21,154 nucleotides of DNA from JBOHPP01 sp050731755 (GTDB taxonomy: Bacteria > Methylomirabilota > Methylomirabilia > Rokubacteriales > CSP1-6), in assembly GCA_050731755.1 (NCBI GenBank), contig JBOHPP010000091.1, forward strand, positions 1-21,154, read 5' to 3'. Shown piece after piece: positions 14,308 to 21,094 of the stretch. Made by a program: the position numbers and the translations under genes. The stretch's first letter is position 1. Each line of letters opens with the position of its first letter. Under the pieces are notes generated by a model. It was not told the DNA's origin and did not search any database. It saw only the letters and a program-made list of their open reading frames with translations.

Positions 14308-15288
14308 TTAGAACCGGATGCTGGCGCGGATGCTCACGAACGGGCCGGCCCCGACGTCGATCCGGTTGTCACGACGGTCGGAGTAGGACTCACCCTCGAA
14401 GTAGAAGCGATCGAAGGCGTAGCCGCCTAGCGCTTCGATGCCGAAGTGCCGGAGATCGAATCGCGCCCCCAGCGTCAGCCGCTTCTCATAGTAGAAGAGC
14501 TGATCGTCCTTGTCGGGGCGGTCGGCGCGCAGGTAGAGGTCGTGGTCCCAATCGAAGCCGGCGTAGACCCGGAGCGGCCGGAACACCTGCTGCGTTACCC
14601 GAACCCGGACTCGGCGGATGGGAACGTAGGTGAGCTGAAAGGTGGTCTTTTCCAGCGGCCGGAACTCGATGGCGCTGAAGGGTACGCCGATGATCGCCTG
14701 CAGGCGGTCGGAGGGCGCATACACGTAGGCAACCCCCGGCAGTGGCAGCCCGGCGAAGGCCTCATAGTGGTTCACGTAGTTCAGGGTGAAAAACCAGGCA
14801 TTGCGCTCGCCGGAAGGCACGCGCAGGAAGCCGGTGGCGCGGATGATCAACTCGTCCGAGCTGTCGAACAGTCGGTCGCTGGCGGAGCCGACCGTCACGT
14901 TGCCGCCGGCGATCCAGCCATTGTCGAAGCGATGCCGATACGTGACGCCCAGCCGTGCGTCCCAAAGCTCCTCGGGGAACGAGTCGCCGGTGTCGGGCAG
15001 CACGGCCCGCGTGTCGAACTCTTGCAGGCGAAGACTGGCCGAGACCGACCATTCGTCTTGTGAGTCCTGCCAGAGCGGTGCGAAGAGCGAGACGCGGTGC
15101 TGCGTGAGCGAGAAATCCGTCTCCTGCCCGCTCACACGCTCATCCGGGTAGAACGTCCAGCCGTAGTCGCCGCGGGTCATGAGCTGTCCCAGGACCGGCG
15201 TGAGCCAGAGCTCGGCCTGGGCCCAGGCCGGCCCCGGGATGGCGAGGGCGATCGCGATCACCAGCGCGCCGAGGAATCGCCGGGTCAT
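14308..15288 (-). CDS. Outer-membrane beta-barrel protein (DUF6268-like)
   Basis: This 326-residue protein has a classical signal peptide (MTRRFLGALVIAIALAIPGP then AWAQA, cleavage near residue 24). The mature part is a series of aromatic-rich amphipathic strands (for example HRVSLFAPLW, WSVSASLRLQEF, NGWIAGGNVTVGS, AWFFTLNYVNHYE, RVYAGFDWDHDLYLRA) and ends SIRASIRF. The terminal Phe is the BAM signal. The pattern resembles uncharacterised barrel proteins of the DUF6268 type, probably with 12-16 strands. A role as a porin or channel is not shown. The start is ATG at 15288, although no ribosome site is evident before it. It is divergent from the 30-residue microprotein gene. Confidence 0.84.
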   Translation of the reverse strand: MTRRFLGALVIAIALAIPGPAWAQAELWLTPVLGQLMTRGDYGWTFYPDERVSGQETDFSLTQHRVSLFAPLWQDSQDEWSVSASLRLQEFDTRAVLPDTGDSFPEELWDARLGVTYRHRFDNGWIAGGNVTVGSASDRLFDSSDELIIRATGFLRVPSGERNAWFFTLNYVNHYEAFAGLPLPGVAYVYAPSDRLQAIIGVPFSAIEFRPLEKTTFQLTYVPIRRVRVRVTQQVFRPLRVYAGFDWDHDLYLRADRPDKDDQLFYYEKRLTLGARFDLRHFGIEALGGYAFDRFYFEGESYSDRRDNRIDVGAGPFVSIRASIRF

Positions 15289-15486
15289 CAGAAGCGCTGG
15301 GGTGGCGACGAGTACGTGTACATGGGGAGGGGGTCGAATCCAGAGTGCCAGCGTGCCGTGCGACCGTCAATCGCGCCAGCCTTGCCGGCCGGCGTCAAAA
15401 CGGCCCTTTGCAAAATTTCGGAAAGGCCGGCACCTCCTTATATGCTGGTTAACAGCCGACCTACCAGACCGAGAGGGGGTGACCGC

Positions 15487-15579
15487 ATGGACAAGCCGAA
15501 GGACCAGCCGAAGCCGTGGCAGCCCGGGGACGGGCAGGGCAAGCCTGGACAGCCCCAGCCGAGCTCACCGAAGAAGTAA
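15487..15579 (+). CDS. Putative 30-residue Lys/Pro/Gln-rich microprotein
   Basis: This frame encodes 30 residues: a hydrophilic, probably disordered peptide with KPKDQPKPWQPGD followed by GQGKPGQPQP and ending PSSPKK. It has two imperfect repeats of the type (K/Q)P-x-(Q/K)P and a single Trp. The ATG at 15487 has a GAGAGGGGGT purine tract about 7 nt upstream. The same frame could start earlier, but the purine tract favours this ATG. No signal or membrane segment is present. A long hairpin 10 bp after the stop supports an independent short transcript. I do not recognise it. Composition alone does not prove that it is translated. Confidence 0.5.
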   Translation: MDKPKDQPKPWQPGDGQGKPGQPQPSSPKK

Positions 15580-15588
15580 CCGCGACTG

Positions 15589-15624
15589 GTGGCGCTCCGG
15601 TGGTTTCGGCCACCGGAGCGCTAC
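15589..15624. terminator. Bidirectional terminator-like hairpin
   Basis: The arms 15589-15603 and 15610-15624 pair over 15 bp (one G-T wobble) around the loop TTTCGG, which can form a stable UUCG tetraloop. It lies between the convergent microprotein and DppC-like genes, so it can end both transcripts. There is no T-tract on either side. Confidence 0.7.
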
Positions 15625-15628
15625 CTCA

Positions 15629-16558
15629 CTAGATCTGCTTCCGCACTCGTGGATCCAGCAGATCCCTCAGCCCATCGCCGAGCATGTTGACGGCGAGGAC
15701 CGTCGCGGCCAGGAACAGGGACGGGAACAGGATATTGTGGGGAAGGATCCGAAAGAGCGCGCGGCCCTCGGCCATGATGTTGCCCCAGGTGGGCGTCTCG
15801 GGGGGAATGCCGACCCCCAGGAAGGACAGGATCGCCTCCACCAGGATTGCCGAGGCGCAGACGAAGGTCCCCTGCACCACCAGCGGGGCGACGGTGTTGG
15901 GCAGCACGTGGCGGGCGAGAACGGTCGCGGTGGGAGCGCCCAGCGCGCGCGCAGCCTCGACGTAGGGCTCCTCGCGGACCGACAGCACCACCGCCCGCAC
16001 CAGTCGGACGACGCGCGGAATCTCGGGAATGACGATGGCCAGGATCACGGTGCGCAGCCCCGTGCCGCGGGACAGCGAGACCAGCGCGATGGCCAGCAGG
16101 ATGGCGGGGATGGACATGAGACCGTCCATGACCCGCATGACGATGCCGTCCAGCCACCGGATATAGCCGCTCAGCAGGCCGATCACCAGCCCAACGGCCA
16201 CGCTGATCAGCGCGACCGTGATGCCGACGATGAGCGAGACGCGCGAGCCGTAGATGACGCGGCTGTAGACATCCCGGCCCAGGCTGTCGGTGCCCATCCG
16301 AAACGTCGAGGCCGTCCGGGTGCCGTCGTCGTGGATGATGACGCGCTCGGCGCCAGGGCGCTTGTTGCGGGCGACCGGGTCAATGGCGGCGGGATCGGTC
16401 GTGCCCAGATACGGCGCCAGCCCGGCAATGGCCACGATCACCGCCAGCACCGCGGCTCCGATCCAGACGCTGCGGTTGCGCGGCAGGCGCCAGGCCCGCA
16501 CCGCCGGGCGCTCGGCCGGTATCGCGACGCTCACGGTCTCGACGCGCGCGCCGTTCAA
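15629..16558 (-). CDS. ABC transporter permease, DppC/OppC-like
   Basis: This 309-residue inner-membrane permease belongs to the peptide/nickel (PepT) ABC importer family. The N-terminal OppC-type helix (about residues 31-50) is followed by a periplasmic loop with FRMGTDSLGRDVYSRVIYG (about 87-105), a hallmark of DppC/OppC. Five further helices come next. The ATPase-contacting EAA loop is YVEAARALGAPTATVLARHVLPN (about 200-222), and the C-terminus is MLGDGLRDLLDPR, also typical. It follows the DppB-like gene with a 4-bp TTGA overlap (16558-16555), so translation is coupled. A GTG at codon 9 is an alternative start. A long hairpin follows it. Confidence 0.92.
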   Translation of the reverse strand: MNGARVETVSVAIPAERPAVRAWRLPRNRSVWIGAAVLAVIVAIAGLAPYLGTTDPAAIDPVARNKRPGAERVIIHDDGTRTASTFRMGTDSLGRDVYSRVIYGSRVSLIVGITVALISVAVGLVIGLLSGYIRWLDGIVMRVMDGLMSIPAILLAIALVSLSRGTGLRTVILAIVIPEIPRVVRLVRAVVLSVREEPYVEAARALGAPTATVLARHVLPNTVAPLVVQGTFVCASAILVEAILSFLGVGIPPETPTWGNIMAEGRALFRILPHNILFPSLFLAATVLAVNMLGDGLRDLLDPRVRKQI

Positions 16559-17496
16559 TAGCGGATCCTCGGATCCAGCACCGTGTACGTCAGGTCCACG
16601 ATGAGGTTGATCAGCACGTACACAGCCGAGAAGAGCAGCACGACCGCCTGCACCGTCGGGTAGTCGCGCGCCAGCACGGCGTCCACGGTGAGCCGGCCGA
16701 GACCGGGAATGGCGAAGACCGACTCCGTCACCACCACCCCGCCGATCAGCAGGGCCACGCCGAAGCCGATGACGGTGACGATGGGCACCGCCGCGTTGCG
16801 AAGCACGTGGCGGAGCAGCACGGGCATCTCGGCCAGGCCCTTGGCCCGGGCGGTGCGCACGTGGTCCGCCCCCAAGACCTCCAGCACGCTGGCGCGCGTG
16901 ATGCGCGCGATCAGCGCGACATAGATGATGGCTAGCGTGAAGGAGGGCAGGACCAGGCGCTGGAGGAAGCCGCCGACGCCGTCGGCCAGGCGCTGATAGC
17001 CCTGGACCGGCAGCCAGCCGAGTTGGATGGCGAAGAGATACATGAGGGCATAGCCAATGACGAACACGGGCACCGAGAAGCCGAGCACCGACAATCCCAT
17101 CACGAAGCGATCAATCCAGGAGCCGCGCCGCCACGCGGCGACGACCCCGAGCGGCACCGCCATGAGCACGGCGAGGACGATCGTGCAGGCCGAGAGCGCC
17201 AGCGTGGGCTCCAGCCGCCCGAGGATCAGCTCGGCCACGGTCTTCTTGAAGAAGAACGACTCGCCGAAGTCGCCGCGCAGGATGCGGCCGATCCAGATGA
17301 CGAACTGCTGGGCGATGGGCTGGTTGAGACCGAGCTTTTCACGGATCTCGGCGACGTCGCGGGCCGTGGCGTTGTCGCCGGCGATGATGGCGGCTGGATC
17401 TCCCGCCGTCAGTCGCAGCAGCAGGAAAACGAAGACGGCGACGGTCCCCATGACGGGGACCGTGGCCAGCAAGCGCCTACCTATATACGGAAGCAT
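16555..17496 (-). CDS. ABC transporter permease, DppB/OppB-like
   Basis: This 313-residue inner-membrane permease pairs with the DppC-like protein. It begins MLPYIGRRLLATVPVMGTVAVFVFLL, the standard first helix, with a periplasmic segment including LRLTAGDPA (about residues 27-35) and GRILRGDFGES (about 70-80). Six hydrophobic segments are present. The EAA loop is VRTARAKGLAEMPVLLRHVLRNA (about 213-235), where the ATPase docks. It ends YTVLDPRIRY, the usual 'D.LDPR.R' tail. ATG at 17496 starts 93 bp after the binding-protein gene, across a repeat/hairpin-rich spacer. The transported solute is unknown; peptides, nickel-chelates or other small molecules are all possible in this family. Confidence 0.93.
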   Translation of the reverse strand: MLPYIGRRLLATVPVMGTVAVFVFLLLRLTAGDPAAIIAGDNATARDVAEIREKLGLNQPIAQQFVIWIGRILRGDFGESFFFKKTVAELILGRLEPTLALSACTIVLAVLMAVPLGVVAAWRRGSWIDRFVMGLSVLGFSVPVFVIGYALMYLFAIQLGWLPVQGYQRLADGVGGFLQRLVLPSFTLAIIYVALIARITRASVLEVLGADHVRTARAKGLAEMPVLLRHVLRNAAVPIVTVIGFGVALLIGGVVVTESVFAIPGLGRLTVDAVLARDYPTVQAVVLLFSAVYVLINLIVDLTYTVLDPRIRY

Positions 17497-17525
17497 CGGA
17501 GAGGCCGCATGCGAGGCGGACCCGG

Positions 17526-17571
17526 CGGCACGCGCCGCCCGTAGCGCCCGCCGCGACCGGCACGCGCCGCC
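17526..17571 (-). repeat. Twin 14-bp repeats / hairpins between binding protein and permease
   Basis: CGGCACGCGCCGCC occurs twice, at 17526-17539 and 17558-17571 (32-bp period). Each copy can fold into a short stem (GGCGG...CCGCC type). They sit in the spacer between the abundant binding protein and the permeases, where mRNA hairpins often reduce expression of the downstream permeases. Confidence 0.4.
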
Positions 17572-17589
17572 GGGCCTGGAGCAACGGCG

Positions 17590-19182
17590 CTACTTCTTGA
17601 CCGCGATGTTCCAGAACACGGTCACGGGGGCCTGGATCGGGCCGTCTACGTTCTTCCGCATGGCCGCCGGCTGGTACCACTGGCCCAGCGGGACGTGGGT
17701 CGGGTACTGCGTCAGCCGCACCTGCACGGCCTCGGCGATGGCCTTCTGCTTGGCCGGGTCCGTCTCCCGCGCGAACTGGTCGCGCAGCTTTTCCATCTCG
17801 GCGTCGCACGGCCAGCCGAACATCGCCTTGTCACAGGCGCTGTTGAGGAACCCCGCCATGACGGGGTTCAGGATATCGGCCGAGACCCAGGAGGTCAGGA
17901 AGGCGTGCCAGCCGCCGGACGCGGGTGGATCCTTCTTGGCGCGCCGGCTCACCAGCGTCTGCCAGTCCATCGAGTGCATCTCGACCTTGAAGCCCGCCTT
18001 CTCCATGAGCGACGTGGCCACCGGGGCCAGGTTGGCCAGCACGGCCAAGTCCGTCGAGTGCATCAGCACGATCGGCGTCCCGTCGTAGCCCGCCTCCTGC
18101 AGAAGCTGACGTGCCTTGGCCACGTTGGACTCGATGAGCAGGCCCCCATCGAGGCCTTTCTTCGACTCGAGCGGCGTGCCGCACGGGAACAACGACTGGC
18201 AGACCTTGTAGTACTGCTTGTCGCCGATGACGGCCTTCAGGAAATCCTCCTGGTTGAAGGCCCACATGACGGCCTGCCGCGCCTTCGGGTTGTCGAACGG
18301 CTTGTGCAGCGAGTTGTAGCGGAAGGTGTACTGGTTGCCGAGCGGGTTGAGGTCGACCAGCTTGACGTTGCCATCGCCCTTGAGCACCGGCAGCAGGTCG
18401 TGCGGCGGCGACTCGATGTAGTCGAGCTCTCCGGCCAGCAGCGCGTTGATGGCCGTCTGGTGGTCGGGGATCCAGCGCCACTCAACACGGTCCACCTTGG
18501 CCACCTTGCCACCGGCCAGCCCCGAGGGGGCATCGCCGCGCGGGGTGTACTGCGGAGACTTCACGTAAACGGCCTTGTCGCCGGGCTTCCACTCCTCCTT
18601 CTTGAAGACGAAGGGGCCGGAGCCGGTGAAGTCGGAGATCTGGGTGTTGGGATCGGTGTCGGCCACCCGCTTGGGCATCATGAACGGCACGTTCGAGGAC
18701 GGCTTGCCCAGGGCCGGCAGCACCAGGCCCGTCGGCTCCTTGAGGATAATCTTGAAGGTCTTGGGGTTAACGACGTGCAACTCCTTGACGAAGGACCACA
18801 TCTTCTGGCCCATCGAGTCCTTGGCCGCCCAGCGCTTGATGGAGGCCACGCAGTCCTCGGACGTCACCGGCTTGCCGTCGTGCCAGACGAGGCCGTCACG
18901 CAGGGTCAGCGTGTAGGTCAGCTTGTCGGGGCTGACCTCGTGCTTGTCGACCATCTGCGGCTTTATCTCACCCTTGGCGTCCATGGCGAAGAGCGTGTCG
19001 TAGATCATGTAGCCGTGGTTGCGCACGATGTAGGCCGTCGTCCAGATCGGATCGACGATCTTGAGGTCCGAGTGCATCACCACGCGCAGCGTGCTCTGCG
19101 CGGCGACCGGTGGGACGCCGGCGGCCAGCGCGACGAGGGCCACCAGGGCGATCATGGTTGTGAGACGGCGTGCGAGCGTCAT
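17590..19182 (-). CDS. ABC transporter substrate-binding protein, family 5
   Basis: This 530-residue periplasmic protein of the SBP_bac_5 (DppA/OppA/NikA) family captures the solute for the two permeases downstream. It has a signal peptide (MTLARR, hydrophobic core, cleavage after VAAQ, about residue 28). The mature protein starts with STLRVVMHSDLKIVDPIWTTAY, then LTLRDGLVWHDGKPVTSEDCVASIKRW (about residues 93-120), a family 5 signature. The later parts include an internal FRYNSLHKPFDNPKARQAVMWAFNQE stretch. ATG at 19182 has an AGGAGGT ribosome site 5 nt upstream and a promoter at 19228-19258. It lacks a lipobox, so it is soluble. Two cysteines (CQSLFPCG) may be disulfide-bonded. The substrate is not predictable. 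Confidence 0.93.
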   Translation of the reverse strand: MTLARRLTTMIALVALVALAAGVPPVAAQSTLRVVMHSDLKIVDPIWTTAYIVRNHGYMIYDTLFAMDAKGEIKPQMVDKHEVSPDKLTYTLTLRDGLVWHDGKPVTSEDCVASIKRWAAKDSMGQKMWSFVKELHVVNPKTFKIILKEPTGLVLPALGKPSSNVPFMMPKRVADTDPNTQISDFTGSGPFVFKKEEWKPGDKAVYVKSPQYTPRGDAPSGLAGGKVAKVDRVEWRWIPDHQTAINALLAGELDYIESPPHDLLPVLKGDGNVKLVDLNPLGNQYTFRYNSLHKPFDNPKARQAVMWAFNQEDFLKAVIGDKQYYKVCQSLFPCGTPLESKKGLDGGLLIESNVAKARQLLQEAGYDGTPIVLMHSTDLAVLANLAPVATSLMEKAGFKVEMHSMDWQTLVSRRAKKDPPASGGWHAFLTSWVSADILNPVMAGFLNSACDKAMFGWPCDAEMEKLRDQFARETDPAKQKAIAEAVQVRLTQYPTHVPLGQWYQPAAMRKNVDGPIQAPVTVFWNIAVKK

Positions 19183-19227
19183 CGGGGACCTCCTGCTTGC
19201 GGGTCGGGCCGCCGCGTAAGGTGGCGA

Positions 19228-19258
19228 GATATAAGCACGGCAGCCGTGGGGTTGTCAA
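19228..19258 (-). promoter_or_regulatory. Sigma-70 promoter of the ABC importer operon
   Basis: The minus strand has a perfect TTGACA (19258-19253) and TATATC (19233-19228, 4 of 6) with a 19-bp spacer. Transcription would start near 19221, about 39 nt before the ATG. The long spacer could mean weaker or activator-assisted use. Confidence 0.5.
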
Positions 19259-19270
19259 CGCGACGGCGCC

Positions 19271-19304
19271 CCGGACGGCGTGAGGGGCCCATCACGCCGT
19301 CCGG
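19271..19304 (-). terminator. Terminator-like hairpin after the small membrane genes
   Basis: CCGGACGGCGTGA (19271-19283) and TCACGCCGTCCGG (19292-19304) form a perfect 13-bp stem with an 8-nt loop. The stem starts 7 bp past the stop codon of the gene ending at 19312. There is no T-tract. It separates this unit from the ABC operon promoter. Confidence 0.6.
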
Positions 19305-19311
19305 AAACCGG

Positions 19312-19603
19312 CTAGCGGAGGCCGGCGCGGAGGATCAGCGCCAGCACACCCGTCTCATAGAGCTCTTCGGCCAGAAAGATCACGCCGAAGACGATCAGCC
19401 ATGTCTGGGCGAAGAGCAGCCCGCTGGCGAGGGCTCCCGCGGCCACCGCGACAACGATGCCGCGGATCCCCCGGACGATCCACAGCGCGGCGAACGCCTT
19501 GGAGGAAGAGCTTCGTGCCCCGAGCCCCGGCCCAGGCGCCGGCGAATGCCAGGGCGATCGCCAGCAGGTGGAGCGCGTTGGGAAACTCCTCCATCGCCCT
19601 CAT
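19312..19603 (-). pseudogene. Small membrane protein interrupted by a +1 frameshift
   Basis: Two adjacent frames together make one sensible protein. From ATG 19603 (GAGGT ribosome site just upstream), the first frame gives MRAMEEFPNALHLLAIALAF and continues AGAWAGARGTKLFL. The next frame continues KAFAALWIVRGIRGIVVAVA, then AGALASGLLFAQTWLIVFGV, then IFLAEELYETGVLALILRAGLR and TAG. Removing one C from the CTCC at about 19500-19506 joins them into a 96-residue protein with three or four membrane helices. The total length (292 bp) is one base over a multiple of three, as expected. This could be a sequencing or assembly error, a real inactivation, or less likely programmed frameshifting. The function is unknown. 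It lies 16 bp after the other small membrane gene and is probably co-transcribed. Confidence 0.65.
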
Positions 19604-19619
19604 CACGACCTCAACCCCC

Positions 19620-19865
19620 TCACGCCTCCTGCAGGCGGCGAAGCCCGACGGCCTCGAGCACCGCGAACCCGAGGACGGCCGCAGCGACAGCCGCGACGGC
19701 CCAGTTGCCGACGAGGGTCAGTGGGCCGAGGGTGATCACTGCGATGCCGGGCCCGGGAAGCCCGAAGAGCGTCGAAACATTCGTGCTGTCATCGGTTGTA
19801 CGTCGGATTGCTTCCCTCGTGGCTTCATCGTGGAAGTACGTGGAAGTAATCGAGACGTATCTCAA
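19620..19865 (-). CDS. Small membrane protein of unknown function
   Basis: This frame encodes up to 81 residues. The C-terminal 45 form one or two hydrophobic helices (GIAVITLGPLTLVGNW and AVAAVAAAVLGFAVLEAVG) and end in GLRRLQEA. The first 33 residues, from a TTG start at 19865, are hydrophilic and come from a distinctly more AT-rich stretch that includes a tandem 10-bp repeat. They may not be translated. A GTG at the start of VITLGPL would give 39 residues. No good ribosome site is seen for either. The stop lies 16 bp before the frameshifted membrane gene, suggesting a two-gene unit of interacting small membrane proteins. I do not recognise either. Confidence 0.5.
   Translation of the reverse strand: MRYVSITSTYFHDEATREAIRRTTDDSTNVSTLFGLPGPGIAVITLGPLTLVGNWAVAAVAAAVLGFAVLEAVGLRRLQEA
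19829..19848. repeat. Tandem 10-bp direct repeat
   Basis: CGTGGAAGTA is present twice head to tail. It lies in an AT-richer patch (about 19750-19885) upstream of the small membrane genes. Its unit is not a multiple of three, so gain or loss of a copy would shift the reading frame of the N-terminal part of the gene ending at 19620. Confidence 0.6.
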
Positions 19866-19908
19866 TTACCGGGGAGGTAATCGTGCTCGCGGCCGCTAAC
19901 CCTGCGTA

Positions 19909-20913
19909 TTACTGAACCTGAGCAGGAGCGCTGCTCAGCGCGCGCCGCACGCGCGGGAGCACATCGCGCGCCATCCGCGCCATGTAGCCGCGCTCGGGAT
20001 CGTCCGGTGTCGGTGGGTTGGGGATCGGATGCAGCACGACGTAGCTGAACTCTGCCGGTGCCGAACGGAGCACCTCGATCAACCGGTCGGCAACTTCGAT
20101 GGGTCCGCCGCGCAGGCTGAATGCATCGGCGGCGCTCGCCGGCAGGAACTCGACCGCTCGACCGCTAACCTCCAGGTCCGGGGCGTGGTGGAAGTCCGGC
20201 CAGACGCCGTGTTGGCGCTTCAGCGTCTCCGGATCCGGTCCCGTCCACGCGAGGCGGGGTGGGTCAAACAGGGCCGGCGAGTACTCGTAGTACCCGGCCG
20301 CCATGGACTTGGCCATCGTCATGGCGCGCTCGGGCTCGTCGACAAGCACCGTGTGGAACACCGCACCGAGGCGAACGGACGATGGATCCCTTCCGGCATC
20401 GGCAGCGCCACTATGAATGGCATCGACAGCGGTGGCGATGTTCGCCGGATGCGTGCCGACGCGGATGAACACCCCGTCGGCGACGCTGCCCGCCATGCGG
20501 AGCGTGCGGGGGCCACCCGCGGCGATCCAGATCGGCACGGACCGGTGGTGCGGCAGGCGCGCCGGTCGTGCCGCCCCCACATCGACCGATTCGCCATCGA
20601 GCAGCGCCCGCATCAGCCGCGTGCTCGTTTCGAGCTCTTTGACGCGCGCCGGCCGGAGCCCGGCCAGCCGCACGGCCGTGTCGCCGACGCCCCAGCCGAG
20701 CAGCGTGCGACCAGGCGCCAGCTCGTCGATCGTCGCGATCGAGGAGGCGGTGACGGTGGGGTGTCGGTTCACGGGATTCGCGATCAAGGGTCCCAGCGTG
20801 ATGCGCTCGGTCGCCAGCGCCGCGGCGGCGAGCAGGACGTACGTGTCCCGGCGCCGGAGCTGCGAGTCCGGCTGAAACGCCGCGTCCCAGCCGAGCGTCT
20901 CTGCGCGCCGCAC
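19909..20913 (-). CDS. LLM-class (luciferase-like) flavin-dependent oxidoreductase
   Basis: This is a TIM-barrel enzyme of the bacterial luciferase-like superfamily, which uses reduced FMN or coenzyme F420. Visible family parts are AETLGWDAAFQPDS (N-terminal), LLAAAALATERITLGPLIANPVNRHPTV (about residues 27-54), the ATIDELAPGRTLLGWGVGD turn, and PIWIAAGGPRTLRMAGSVADGVFI (about 126-149). A late basic-acidic segment, DDPERGYMARMARDVLPRVR, matches the C-terminal helix of F420-type members. The span given starts at the first canonical codon, GTG 20913. However, the same frame upstream to about 20979 encodes PRFGLNRFDARSIEAFAADV, which looks like the family's first strand and helix. The real start is probably CTG at 20979 or 20991. 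The substrate is unknown. Confidence 0.85.
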   Translation of the reverse strand: MRRAETLGWDAAFQPDSQLRRRDTYVLLAAAALATERITLGPLIANPVNRHPTVTASSIATIDELAPGRTLLGWGVGDTAVRLAGLRPARVKELETSTRLMRALLDGESVDVGAARPARLPHHRSVPIWIAAGGPRTLRMAGSVADGVFIRVGTHPANIATAVDAIHSGAADAGRDPSSVRLGAVFHTVLVDEPERAMTMAKSMAAGYYEYSPALFDPPRLAWTGPDPETLKRQHGVWPDFHHAPDLEVSGRAVEFLPASAADAFSLRGGPIEVADRLIEVLRSAPAEFSYVVLHPIPNPPTPDDPERGYMARMARDVLPRVRRALSSAPAQVQ

Positions 20914-21045
20914 GTCGGCGGCAAACGCCTCGATGGAGCGCGCGTCGAAACGGTTCAGGCCGAAGCGGGGAACGTTCAGGGTTGGGCCCAGCCGCCTTTG
21001 ATGTGGAAGGAGGCTAGCGCGGCAGGGCAGACATGGTCAATACTC

Positions 21046-21053
21046 GACCGGTC
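21046..21053. promoter_or_regulatory. Palindrome in the LLM/SDR divergent region
   Basis: GACCGGTC is a perfect 8-bp palindrome. It lies 6 bp upstream of a TTGACC -35-like element on the minus strand (21040-21035) and 42 bp before the SDR start. It could be a regulator site (TetR-type operators often centre on such cores), but it is too short to be sure. Confidence 0.25.
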
Positions 21054-21094
21054 ATCATCGGCCAGGCCAGGATCAGCCGGGCGAAGGAGGGAGT

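Noticed and set aside
12891..14633. 580-codon plus-strand frame over the formamidase
   Set aside because: It is a shadow; the opposite strand carries the FmdA motifs and signal peptide.
15421..15444. TATATG near an AAGGAGGT on the minus strand as a gene start
   Set aside because: The frame after that ribosome-site-like sequence stops after about 12 codons, and no -35 is spaced correctly for a promoter.
15097..15486. Upstream extension of the microprotein frame
   Set aside because: It overlaps the N-terminus of the outer-membrane protein gene and is low-complexity; the purine-rich ribosome site favours ATG 15487.
17695..19899. 734-codon plus-strand frame
   Set aside because: It is antisense to the binding-protein gene with signal peptide and family signature; no homology-like segments.
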